From Phycisphaeraceae bacterium (GTDB lineage: Bacteria; Planctomycetota; Phycisphaerae; Phycisphaerales; Phycisphaeraceae), in the NCBI GenBank assembly GCA_028277745.1, contig JANQFR010000079.1, positions 62,001 to 126,000 on the forward strand: 64,000 nucleotides of DNA, read 5' to 3'. Shown one piece after another: positions 53,805 to 61,172 of this stretch; positions within the stretch are counted from its first letter, which is position 1; the number at the start of each line of letters is the position of its first letter. The notes under the pieces were generated by a model, which had not been told where the DNA came from, did not search any database, and worked only from the letters and a program-made list of their open reading frames with translations. The translations under genes were made by a program, and so were the position numbers.

Positions 53805-55721
53805 TTATGGCCCAAACCGTGCGATCCTGACAGGCGACGGGTTCGAGCGCCGGTGCTCGACCAGCCGCCGCAGGAGCTGCGATCGGTCAGCCGTGTCTTC
53901 ATGAAGCGACCGTCTGTCCTGCTGATACTGGCGCTCCCGGTGATAAGTTCGGACCGCCTCGGCCGCGGTAAGCAGGACCGCCTCGACCCGCTGCGGGTCG
54001 CCGCCGATGAGCTGCTCCAACTCGGCGTCGCACTGCGTCGCCAGGTCGGCCAGGCTCTCCAGCCGCTCGGCCGCGAGGTCGGCCAGCAACGACGCGAGGG
54101 TCAGCTCGGCGCCGTCGCACAACCGGTCATGCACCCGGCCGAAAAGGTCGCGGTTCATCGGCGTGGTAAAGTCGCCGGGGGCGACCGCTTCGTCCAGGTG
54201 CCGGCCGTCGGGCAGCTCCATGCCGAACAGGTCGCCGCGTGCGATCAATCCCGCGATCACCTGCCGCTCCGCCTGGGCCATGGCCTGAAGTCTACGCCGG
54301 GTTTCGGCGTCGGCCAGCGACGGGTCCGGGAAATCTGCGTCGCCTTCAGGCGTCGGGGCGTCGGCCTCGGGCGGCAACGGGGCGGGCGCCCGCGACGGCC
54401 GCGGAGAACGGGCGTTGAGCAGTGTCTGGATCGCCTGTTCGCTCAAGTGCAGCATCCCCGATAAACGCTGGATCACCAATGATCGGCGGATCGACCCGGC
54501 TCGCGCCAATCCCAGCTCGGCCAGCTTCGTCACATACCCCTCGGCGGCCCGCTGCCGGCCGGTGAGGGTGTCGGCCGCGTCGAGCTGCTGGCGGACCCGG
54601 TCGAACTGATGATCCAGCGCGTCCGTGGCGCCGGCGACCAGGCCGCGCCACCGCTCGATGCCGCCTTCCTCCTTCAGCAGCGAGTCGGGGTCATGCCCGT
54701 CGGGGAGGATGGCCAGGGCGACGTCGAGGTCTTCGGTGAGGAACACCTCGACCGCGCGGTCGGCGGCTTTCTGGCCCGCGTCGTCGCCGTCCATGACCAG
54801 GACGACTTTTTCGCAGTACCGCCGCAGTTCCCGGACGTGCTCGGCGGTCAACGCCGTGCCCAGGGCGGCCACCACGTTGTCCGCGCCGTGCTGGTGGCAG
54901 GCGATCACGTCCGTATAACCCTCGACGAGCACGGCGGTCTTGGCGTCGATGATCGGCTTCTTGGCGCGGTGCAGGCCGTAGAGGGTGGCGGACTTGTTGA
55001 ACAGCCGGGTCTCGGGGGAGTTGAGGTACTTGGGCTCATCCTCCTCGCGGAGCTTGCGTCCGCCGAAGGCGATCGGCCGGCCGATGCCGTCGTAGATCGG
55101 GAAGACCAGGCGGCAGCGCAGGGCGTCGTAGCGGCTGCCGTCGCCGCGGGCTTTGACAAGGCCGGCCAGGTCGAAGCCGGCCTGGTCCCAGCCGCGGTGG
55201 GCGATCGTCTCGGCCAAGCCGTCCCAGCGGTCCGGCGCCGCGCCGAGGCCGAAGGCCTCGACCATCTCGTCGCTGATGCCCCGCTGGGCGAGGTAGTCCC
55301 GCGCGACCCGGCCGTGCTCGGGGTGGCGGAGGATGCTCTGGAAGAAACCGACGGCCGATTCATTGGCGGCGGCGATCCGTTGACGCTCGCTGGGGCCCTG
55401 CTCGCCCTGCTCATCGCCCCCGCCGCCGTAACGCCGGAGGGTGATGCCGGACCGGTCGGCCAGGTGCTGCAGGGCTTCGGGGAAGGTCATCTTGTGGTAC
55501 TTCATGACGAACGAAAACGCGTCGCCGCCGGCCCCGCATACGAAGCACTTGAAGATCTGCTTCTGGGGGCTGACATACATCGACGGGTTCTTGTCGTCGT
55601 GGAACGGGCACAGGCAGGCGAACTCCTTGCCCTTGGGCTTGAGGGCGACGTGCTCCCCGATCAGCCGGACGATATCGGTCGCCGCTTGCACCTCGTTTTT
55701 CTGATCGTCACGGTGATGCAT
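53805..55721 (-). CDS. dnaG: DNA primase
   Basis: Makes RNA primers for DNA replication. The 638-residue protein has the zinc-binding domain at its N-terminus (CLCPFHDDKNPSMYVS and KCFVCGAGGDAFSF: Cys38, His41, Cys59, Cys62), the RNA polymerase domain with AVLVEGYTDVIACHQHG and the Toprim acidic pair in KVVLVMDGDDAGQKAA, and a C-terminal helicase-interaction part. A Pro-rich stretch (RPSRAPAPLPPEADAPTPEG) precedes the latter. The ATG at 55721 starts with MHHRDDQKNEVQAATDI, just ahead of the zinc domain; longer readings add a Ser/Arg-rich tail. It ends 200 bases before rpoD. Confidence 0.95.
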   Translation of the reverse strand: MHHRDDQKNEVQAATDIVRLIGEHVALKPKGKEFACLCPFHDDKNPSMYVSPQKQIFKCFVCGAGGDAFSFVMKYHKMTFPEALQHLADRSGITLRRYGGGGDEQGEQGPSERQRIAAANESAVGFFQSILRHPEHGRVARDYLAQRGISDEMVEAFGLGAAPDRWDGLAETIAHRGWDQAGFDLAGLVKARGDGSRYDALRCRLVFPIYDGIGRPIAFGGRKLREEDEPKYLNSPETRLFNKSATLYGLHRAKKPIIDAKTAVLVEGYTDVIACHQHGADNVVAALGTALTAEHVRELRRYCEKVVLVMDGDDAGQKAADRAVEVFLTEDLDVALAILPDGHDPDSLLKEEGGIERWRGLVAGATDALDHQFDRVRQQLDAADTLTGRQRAAEGYVTKLAELGLARAGSIRRSLVIQRLSGMLHLSEQAIQTLLNARSPRPSRAPAPLPPEADAPTPEGDADFPDPSLADAETRRRLQAMAQAERQVIAGLIARGDLFGMELPDGRHLDEAVAPGDFTTPMNRDLFGRVHDRLCDGAELTLASLLADLAAERLESLADLATQCDAELEQLIGGDPQRVEAVLLTAAEAVRTYHRERQYQQDRRSLHEDTADRSQLLRRLVEHRRSNPSPVRIARFGP

Positions 55722-56044
55722 ACAAGTCGTGGTCGACACCCCAGGGCGGGACCGGATCGCTACGACACAGCAAGGCCTCAGCGAGACCGAGCGCTGTTGA
55801 ACCGTGGATAGCCGGATCGAAGAGAGTCGTCGCTGCCTGGATCGTGAATGCGCGGTTGGGAGCCGTATTCCGAATCGAGCCTGCCTGTGCGTGGAGGCGG
55901 CTTCTCCGATTGTTGTCCCAACGAAAGCTAAAACCCGCTTTAATAGAAGACTAACACACAAGTCGCCCGAGTCAAGAAAACCGACCGGGCGGTCTGCATA
56001 TCGGACCCGACCTCGGGAAAACCCTTAGTCGGGCCGCATGTTCT
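55722..56044. other. 323-base gap upstream of dnaG
   Basis: Holds the dnaG promoter region on the minus strand, with an AT-rich piece at 55930-55960 (TCTATTAAAGC on the minus strand), and the end of rpmB on the other side. No gene recognised. Confidence 0.45.
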
Positions 56045-56317
56045 TTATGCCTCGGCCGTTTCCGGCTTGTAGGCGTATTTACGTTTCAGGGGTTTGACCA
56101 CGAGGCCGCAGCGGATCGCCTTGGCGGAGGCCTTGACCCGTCGGACCGAGCCGTCCTCCATGACCGCGGTCACGGTGCGGATATTGGGCTTGAACGTCCG
56201 CTTGGTCTTGCCGGTCACCTTGGTGCCGACGCCGCCGAGGTATTTGGCCTTGCCGCGGAGGGTGTAGGTGTGGCCGGTGGTGGTCCGGCGGCCGGTGAAT
56301 TCGCAAACGCGTGGCAT
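56045..56317 (-). CDS. rpmB: 50S ribosomal protein L28
   Basis: A 90-residue ribosomal protein. It starts MPRVCEFTGRRTTTGHTYTL, then GKAKYLGGVGTKVTGKTKRT, with the L28 N-terminal CxxTG-type motif reduced to CEFTG, and FKPNIRTVTAVMEDGSVRRV and ASAKAIRCGLV, which fit the family. Longer readings reach into the upstream gap. The start at 56317 is the canonical one. It is the first gene of the leftward run before dnaG. Confidence 0.93.
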   Translation of the reverse strand: MPRVCEFTGRRTTTGHTYTLRGKAKYLGGVGTKVTGKTKRTFKPNIRTVTAVMEDGSVRRVKASAKAIRCGLVVKPLKRKYAYKPETAEA

Positions 56318-56496
56318 CGCCTCGGCTCCCTGGGAGGTTCGGAGGGTCAAAGTCGAGCCCAGCAACATAGCAGATTGAGATGGGGGCTGCAACCCCCCAC
56401 CGCGGTGGTGGGGCGGGCAGCAAGTCCAGCGGCTCGTCTTGGCAGCCCTGGGCAAGGCTCGGGTATCCGCCGGCGGTGGGGCCGAAATAGCACAGG

Positions 56497-56517
56497 AGCA
56501 TTCTCGTTGAGAATGCT
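56497..56517. promoter_or_regulatory. Perfect 21-base palindrome, possible operator
   Basis: AGCATTCTC (56497-56505), loop GTT, GAGAATGCT (56509-56517). It lies upstream of rpmB, in the gap before the cassette array. It could be a regulator site or a hairpin. Confidence 0.4.
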
Positions 56518-56614
56518 ATCCGAATCCAACCATCAAGGGCGTTCCTTATCCGTTGGCTGAGGCGGGATTAACGCACAGATCGGGCTTCCTGGTCATCACT
56601 CAGCACAGTACACT

Positions 56615-56685
56615 CACGTCAGTGGATCGCTGGTTGGTGTCCGCATTTGCGGGCGACCGGCAAATGAACCTAATACGTCATAGGG
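56615..56685. repeat. attC-like repeat A (partial)
   Basis: GTGGATCGCTGGTTGG, then GCGGGCGACCGGC and ACGTCATAGGGC match the 3' half of the later copies. The 5' half is missing or degenerate. Confidence 0.5.
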
Positions 56686-56687
56686 CA

Positions 56688-57131
56688 ATGCAGATACGGT
56701 CCTTCCATCCCGATGACACCGCAGCGGTCGTTCATCTCTGGCAGGCATGCCAGTTAACACGTCCGTGGAACGATCCGATCAAGGACATCCAGCGGAAACT
56801 GCAGGTTCAACCCAAGATGTTTCTCGTCGCCGTCGCCGACGGATTGATCGTGGGGTCGGTCATGGCAGGCTACGAAGGCCACCGCGGCTGGATCAACTAC
56901 CTTGCCGTTGCTCCGGACCGCCAGCGGGAGGGCATTGGCCGTTCGCTGATGGAGCACGCCGAGCGTCTCCTATTTGAGGCCGGCTGTCCTAAGATCAATC
57001 TGCAGGTTCGTGCCGCAAACGGCGCGGCCGCTGCGTTTTACCGGGCCCTCGGCTACAAGATCGACGAAGTCGTGGGTATGGGTAAACGTCTCATCTCCGA
57101 CGATCTGCCGCGAACCAAACGCTGCAGTTGA
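56688..57131 (+). CDS. GNAT acetyltransferase, YpeA-like
   Basis: A 147-residue acyltransferase. The text LWQACQLTRPWNDPIKDIQR, FLVAVADGLIVGSVMAGYEGHRG, LAVAPDRQREGIGRSLMEHA and GCPKINLQVR matches the pattern of the YpeA group of GNAT proteins, cytoplasmic acetyl-CoA enzymes with poorly known substrates. The acetyl-CoA loop is RQREGIGRSL. The start at 56688 was chosen as it begins the conserved core (MQIRSFHPDD); the ATG at 56664 is another candidate. Its stop codon lies inside repeat B, as is sometimes seen in integron cassettes. First gene of the cassette-like array. Confidence 0.85.
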   Translation: MQIRSFHPDDTAAVVHLWQACQLTRPWNDPIKDIQRKLQVQPKMFLVAVADGLIVGSVMAGYEGHRGWINYLAVAPDRQREGIGRSLMEHAERLLFEAGCPKINLQVRAANGAAAAFYRALGYKIDEVVGMGKRLISDDLPRTKRCS

Positions 57132-57217
57132 CCGACAACGCCCGTGATGGATAATCCAGTGGCCAGTTGAACGTCTGCTCCCGCGGGCGACCCGTAGCTG
57201 AGCTAATTACGTGAGGC
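57109..57217. repeat. attC-like repeat B, 109 bases
   Basis: Starts with CGCGAAC, then CTGCAGTTGACCGACAACG and GATGGATAATCCAGTGGCC, CTCCCGCGGGCGACC and ends with GTGAGGC. Same length and order as copies C and D. Confidence 0.7.
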
Positions 57218-57236
57218 ATTTTTGGAGGTCCACCGT

Positions 57237-57644
57237 ATGCTCAAACGTCGAATATTGGTTGTCTCGATGCTCGTAGTTATGTTGTGCGTGGGCTTTGCGG
57301 GCGGTTTGCTGATGAGGCTCTCGCAACCCAATGTCAAATCCGTCGATCAAGGCATTGTCACCACGCGGCTGTTGCCATGGCAGGCCAACGAAGCGGCCAA
57401 CGCGTTCATCGCGGAAAAGGGCTGGACGCTTGTCACTTCAGAATCTCATCCATTTAAGACTTACTGGATCGCAACTCGGGCGGATGGCAGCGAAATCAAG
57501 TTGGAGGTGCTTCAAGAACGCACAAATGACAATGAAGTTGTCATTTTCATCACGCCAGTGGGCGGGGATGAAGCGACGGCCATTGCTCATGACCTTGCAT
57601 CGTCTATTTCTACTCGGTTCGGCTCTCGCAATTGGCGCCTGTAA
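57237..57644 (+). CDS. Hypothetical membrane-anchored protein, 135 residues
   Basis: An N-terminal membrane segment (residues 5-24, RILVVSMLVVMLCVGFAGGL) followed by a soluble part, QANEAANAFIAEKGWTLVTS and SEIKLEVLQERTNDNEVVIF. No family is recognised. GGAGG lies 8 bases before the ATG at 57237. It is in the cassette-like array, between repeats B and C. The 125 bases after the stop hold no gene. Confidence 0.65.
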   Translation: MLKRRILVVSMLVVMLCVGFAGGLLMRLSQPNVKSVDQGIVTTRLLPWQANEAANAFIAEKGWTLVTSESHPFKTYWIATRADGSEIKLEVLQERTNDNEVVIFITPVGGDEATAIAHDLASSISTRFGSRNWRL

Positions 57645-57769
57645 GTGCGTCCCTGGCCAGCACGATGTAAGCCGGGTTGTCAAGGGTGGATGATCGTCGA
57701 CAGGCGTTAAAAGAAAGAGCAGATACGTCCGGCGTCGTCCAAAGCGAATCGTGGCTTGACATTTGAGGC

Positions 57770-57878
57770 AGCTAACCGCCAGTTGCAGTTGACCGCAGAC
57801 GCCCATCATGCATAATCCAGTAGCCGGTCGGGAGCCTGTTTCCGCGGGCGGCCGGCGGTTGAGCTTTTTGCGCCAGGC
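57770..57878. repeat. attC-like repeat C, 109 bases
   Basis: Starts AGCTAAC, one base from RYYYAAC, then TTGCAGTTGACCGCAGACGC, CATAATCCAGTAGCCGG, CCGCGGGCGGCCGGCG and ends GCCAGGC. Confidence 0.7.
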
Positions 57879-57890
57879 GATGGAGGCATG

Positions 57891-58148
57891 ATGCGATATT
57901 GGGCCGTGAGTGCGATCCTGTTAAGCGCGGCAGGCTGCGCGATGCATCCCCAATCCCCGGTGAGGGTTGACCGCAGCTACCAGATCCGGCTTACCGATTC
58001 GCCAAACGTATCGCAGGTGCGCGTCATGGAAACCACGGGCGACTGGATTCGCCTCCAATACCACGAGAACTCACCGCGTGTGGATCCTGGCCTTGATGAT
58101 GTATGGGTCAACGCCAGTCACATTGTTTGGCTTGCGCCCTATGAGTGA
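57891..58148 (+). CDS. Small lipoprotein-like protein, 85 residues
   Basis: The N-terminus MRYWAVSAILLSAAGCAMHP has a lipobox (LSAAGC) after a short hydrophobic stretch. The rest is a small beta-rich domain, VRVDRSYQIRLTDSPN, VMETTGDWIRLQYHENSP and a late VWVNASHIVWLAPYE, of unknown family. GGAGG precedes the second ATG (57891); another ATG is at 57888. Third gene of the array, ending 7 bases before repeat D. Confidence 0.7.
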   Translation: MRYWAVSAILLSAAGCAMHPQSPVRVDRSYQIRLTDSPNVSQVRVMETTGDWIRLQYHENSPRVDPGLDDVWVNASHIVWLAPYE

Positions 58149-58155
58149 AACTGAC

Positions 58156-58264
58156 GCCTGACCACTGGCTGCAGTTGACCGGCGACGCCCGCGATGGATA
58201 ATTGGGTTGTCGGTTGGAAGCCTTTTTCCGTGGGCGGCCGACAATTGAACCTGTTACGTCAGGC
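58156..58264. repeat. attC-like repeat D, 109 bases, complementary ends
   Basis: Starts GCCTGAC (58156-58162) and ends GTCAGGC (58258-58264), exact inverse complements. The inner GTTGACCGGCGACGCCCGC is partly complementary to GTGGGCGGCCGACAATTGAAC with extra unpaired bases, the folding pattern of an attC site. The usual AAC/GTT triplets appear as GAC/GTC. Confidence 0.75.
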
Positions 58265-58271
58265 GGATGAT

Positions 58272-58526
58272 ATGAAACATTCCCTCCTCGCAATTCTTCT
58301 CTTGGCTTTGGTCGGATGTGCATCATCCTCCACGGTCGTCGGTTATGGTCAAGGTGAAACGCCTGCAGAAGCGACCCTGGCAGCCTGGGAAAACGCCCGC
58401 GCCAAGATGAACGCAGGCGGCTGGAGGAACTACAAACTTGAAAAAGATCAATTGTTGATTCATCAATCGTCAGAAGCAGGCGACTCATGGAAAACGAACA
58501 TCCGTTTTCGCGTCATCGAAAGATGA
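58272..58526 (+). CDS. Small lipoprotein, 84 residues (paralogue of next gene)
   Basis: A lipoprotein with signal MKHSLLAILLLALVGC, then SSSTVVGYGQGETPAEATLA and AWENARAKMN. The GxGxGxTxxEAxxxA...ARxxxN pattern recurs in the gene at 58613, so the two are related. A small periplasmic domain of unknown function. The start at 58272 is 7 bases after repeat D. It ends 2 bases before repeat E. Confidence 0.7.
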   Translation: MKHSLLAILLLALVGCASSSTVVGYGQGETPAEATLAAWENARAKMNAGGWRNYKLEKDQLLIHQSSEAGDSWKTNIRFRVIER

Positions 58527-58528
58527 AC

Positions 58529-58606
58529 GTCTAACTACGGTCTTCAGCGGCCGGTTGGACGTTTGCTCCCGCGGGCGGCCGGCCACTGAGCCGAGAGGTG
58601 ATAGGC
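58529..58606. repeat. attC-like repeat E (shortened)
   Basis: Starts GTCTAAC, a full match to RYYYAAC, then AGCGGCCGGTTGGACG, CTCCCGCGGGCGGCCGGCC, and ends GATAGGC. It lacks about 31 bases of the 5' half. Confidence 0.65.
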
Positions 58607-58612
58607 ATCATC

Positions 58613-58915
58613 ATGCATCACAGTCCCCAACTCACAGTCGTCCTGGCGATATTAATCCTCACTGTGTTATCGGGTTGCGGCACTAAACAGATCGTCACCG
58701 GCGTTGGCGAGGGCCCTACGGAGGAAGCCGCCACGAAAGCAATGCTCAGCAACGCGCGAGAGGTCATTAATCGGCTCAATCCTACGTTTGAGCTTTACCC
58801 TCTCGGAAAGCTGCAGAAGGGCACTGTGCAGAAGCGCAACGATGCCGACCCATCCCAACCTCCTGAAACGGTTTGGCGTGTTGTGGGTAAGTTTGAGGCG
58901 AGGCCGCCACGGTGA
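58613..58915 (+). CDS. Small lipoprotein, 100 residues
   Basis: Signal LTVVLAILILTVLSGC followed by GTKQIVTGVGEGPTEEAATK and AMLSNAREVINRLN. It is related to the lipoprotein gene just upstream by the shared GxGxGxTxxEA motif and by position of the following helix. The rest includes LQKGTVQKRNDADPSQPPET. It is the last gene of the array; no further repeat follows its stop. Confidence 0.7.
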   Translation: MHHSPQLTVVLAILILTVLSGCGTKQIVTGVGEGPTEEAATKAMLSNAREVINRLNPTFELYPLGKLQKGTVQKRNDADPSQPPETVWRVVGKFEARPPR

Positions 58916-59042
58916 TGATGCCGAATCACCACAGACACCCGCCAAACTCGATACTCGATCCTTTCTGTGCCGTTGATGTCATCGATCCTGGAAAAGGTCG
59001 CCGCAGTCAAACCGGGGGCGGTGAGGTAGACTCCACGCTCCG

Positions 59043-59408
59043 ATGAACCGCTCCGCCGCCGATGCCGCCGCCTCGCCCGCTTGTGAACTGTGCCGCCGCC
59101 GCGGGCTGCGTCTGACGCGTCATCACCTGATCCCGCGTTCGCGTCACCGCAAGCCGCGCACCCGCCGGCGGTTCACCCGGGAGCAGATGAACGGCCGCAT
59201 CGCCATGGTCTGTTTCGCGTGCCACGGCATGATCCACGCCACGCTGACCGAACGACAACTCGCCGACGATTACCCCACGCTCGACGCCTTGCGCGCCCAT
59301 CCCGACCTGGCCCGCTTTTTCGCCTGGGTCGCCGATCAGCCGACCCACCGCCGCGTCACGGTCCGCCGGGCCGCGGCCTACGCGCAGGGCGGGGCGCGCC
59401 GCGGCTGA
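59043..59408 (+). CDS. HNH endonuclease-like protein
   Basis: A 121-residue protein with Cys pairs CELCRRRG and CFACHGMIHA around RHHLIPRSRHR, the zinc and HNH layout of small HNH nucleases similar to bacterial YisB-like proteins. The His-Ile-Pro region carries the catalytic His. The C-terminal half is Arg-rich. Function as a nuclease is inferred; no toxin-antitoxin or restriction partner is adjacent. The ATG at 59043 follows CTCC. It lies after the cassette-like array but has no attC-like repeat of its own. Confidence 0.7.
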   Translation: MNRSAADAAASPACELCRRRGLRLTRHHLIPRSRHRKPRTRRRFTREQMNGRIAMVCFACHGMIHATLTERQLADDYPTLDALRAHPDLARFFAWVADQPTHRRVTVRRAAAYAQGGARRG

Positions 59409-59451
59409 CGACAGATCATCCAACACATGTCCTCCGCCTCCACGCGACAGC

Positions 59452-59468
59452 CCGGCCCTGCGGGCCGG
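59452..59468. terminator. GC hairpin after the HNH gene
   Basis: CCGGCCC (59452-59458), loop TGC, GGGCCGG (59462-59468). Perfect stem without a T-run; possible end of the HNH transcript. Confidence 0.4.
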
Positions 59469-59507
59469 CGCTCAACGGCGGGTCACCCGCCATCCATGTC
59501 ATGCGCC

Positions 59508-59536
59508 TTGGCGGAGCATCCCGAGCGGGGTATACT
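59508..59536 (+). promoter_or_regulatory. Sigma70-type promoter for hflX
   Basis: TTGGCG (59508-59513), 17-base spacer, TATACT (59531-59536). The start codon of hflX is about 125 bases downstream. Confidence 0.55.
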
Positions 59537-59661
59537 TTTTGTCTGAGTAGGAGCCGTCCGATGAAGCTGAGCTGATCAACCATTCGTTTTGTCGCCGTGT
59601 TGCACCCCGTACCGCGCGGCCGGTCTGATCATCCTATTGCTTCACCAAGGACGACCCTCTC

Positions 59662-60993
59662 TTGGAACAACTCACCCGCGAACAACTCTCGGTCGACCGC
59701 GAAAAAGCGGTCCTGGTCGGCTGCCTCCTGCCCGACACCAAAACCAACCCTCACGACCCGCTCGACGAACTGCGGTCCCTCGCCGACACCGCGAGCGCGG
59801 TGGTGGTGGACGAGCTGCTGCAGAAGAAGCACAAGCCCGAGGCGAAGACCTTCATCGGCAAAGGCAAGGTCGAGGAGCTGGCCGCGATGGTCAAAGCCCA
59901 CGACGCCTCGGTCGTCATCTTCGAGAACGACCTGACGCCGTCGCAGATCGGCAACATCGAGCAGGTCATCGAGGTCAAGGTTCTTGACCGCTCGGAGCTG
60001 ATCCTGGACATCTTCGCGTCCCGGGCCTCGACCCACGAGGCCCGGCTGCAGGTCGAGCTGGCGCAGCTCGAATACACCTACCCGCGGCTGCGGGCGATGT
60101 GGTCGCACCTGGAGCGGATCGTCGGCGGCGCGCCGGCGGGCATCGGCACCCGCGGCCCGGGCGAGCAGCAGCTCGAGATCGACCGCCGGATCGTCCAGCG
60201 CAAGAAGGCGCAGCTCAAACGCGAGATCGCCGACATCCAGTCCCGCAAGACCCGCGAGGTCGCGGCCCGTAACCAGGACCACTTCACCGTCGGCCTGGTG
60301 GGCTACACCAACGCGGGCAAGTCGACGCTGTTCAACACCCTCACCGACGGCCGGGCCTATGCCGACGACAAGCTGTTCGCGACCCTCTCGACCCGCACCC
60401 GCAAGTGGAGCCTCGGGGGCGGGGACGCGGTGATGCTCTCGGACACGGTCGGGTTCGTACGCGACTTGCCCCACAACCTCGTCGCGTCGTTCAAGGCGAC
60501 GCTGGAGGAGGCGGTGCACTCGGACCTGCTGCTGATCGTGCTCGACGTCGCCGACCCCCGGGCCGAGCAGGAGTACGAGACGGTGGTGCAGGTGCTCGAC
60601 GAGATCGGCGCCGACGAGCCGCAGCGGCTGCTGGTGCTCAACAAGATCGACAGGCTGCAACACAACGCGGAGCTGCTGCTGTTCACCGAGCAGCACCCCG
60701 ACGCCGTGCCGATCAGCGCACGCACGGGGCGCGGGGTGGACGTGCTGGTCGAGCGGGTCCGCGAGGCCGCCCACGGGCGGATGCAGGAGCTGCCGATCAC
60801 GCTCGACGCGGCCGACGGCAAGGCGATCGGCTTCCTCGAAAACCGGGCCCAGGTGCTCGACCGCCAGTACAACGATCGACACGTCACGCTCACGGTGCGG
60901 ATCGGTTCGCGCCAGCTCGATCGGCTCCGCGCCATGGGCAGCTCGGCCCGACTCCCCGGCGAGCAGGAGGCCGGCAAGGGGTGGGGACGCTGA
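59662..60993 (+). CDS. hflX: GTPase HflX
   Basis: A ribosome-associated GTPase that rescues stalled or heat-damaged ribosomes. The 443-residue protein has the N-terminal ATP-binding half (FIGKGKVEELAAMV, LDRSELILDIFASRA), the coiled part with GPGEQQLEIDRRIVQRK, and the G domain: GYTNAGKSTLFN (G1), DTVGFVRDLPH (G3) and NKIDRL (G4). The translation start is TTG at 59662, with AAGGA 11 bases earlier. A Lys-Gly-Arg type tail closes the protein. Confidence 0.94.
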   Translation: MEQLTREQLSVDREKAVLVGCLLPDTKTNPHDPLDELRSLADTASAVVVDELLQKKHKPEAKTFIGKGKVEELAAMVKAHDASVVIFENDLTPSQIGNIEQVIEVKVLDRSELILDIFASRASTHEARLQVELAQLEYTYPRLRAMWSHLERIVGGAPAGIGTRGPGEQQLEIDRRIVQRKKAQLKREIADIQSRKTREVAARNQDHFTVGLVGYTNAGKSTLFNTLTDGRAYADDKLFATLSTRTRKWSLGGGDAVMLSDTVGFVRDLPHNLVASFKATLEEAVHSDLLLIVLDVADPRAEQEYETVVQVLDEIGADEPQRLLVLNKIDRLQHNAELLLFTEQHPDAVPISARTGRGVDVLVERVREAAHGRMQELPITLDAADGKAIGFLENRAQVLDRQYNDRHVTLTVRIGSRQLDRLRAMGSSARLPGEQEAGKGWGR

Positions 60994-61172
60994 GCGCCCC
61001 CCGGCTCATCAACGCGGACCACGACCGATGGATGCCGACCCGGGCCGCCGGTCGACGTTGTCCCCGCGCCGCCCTCCGGTTTTAACTCAAACCAAACAGT
61101 TACGTCTCACTATTCGGCTGGGTTCCCCCGACAATCCTGTCTGATCGCTTCTGTCCCCAAGGAACCCTCCCC

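Larger units (their letters stand above)
56615..58606. mobile_element. Integron-like gene-cassette array (attC-like sites, no integrase)
   Basis: Five short genes in one direction, each started 2-19 bases after a copy of one repeat (copies A-E). Copies B, C and D are each exactly 109 bases between matching end boxes, and D has complementary ends GCCTGAC/GTCAGGC. Repeat and gene alternate regularly, the base composition is lower in GC than the flanks, and the genes are small and unrelated (except two lipoproteins). This is the layout of a cluster of attC sites lacking an integrase. The end boxes deviate from the canonical GTTRRRY in several copies, so the call stays tentative. Confidence 0.6.
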
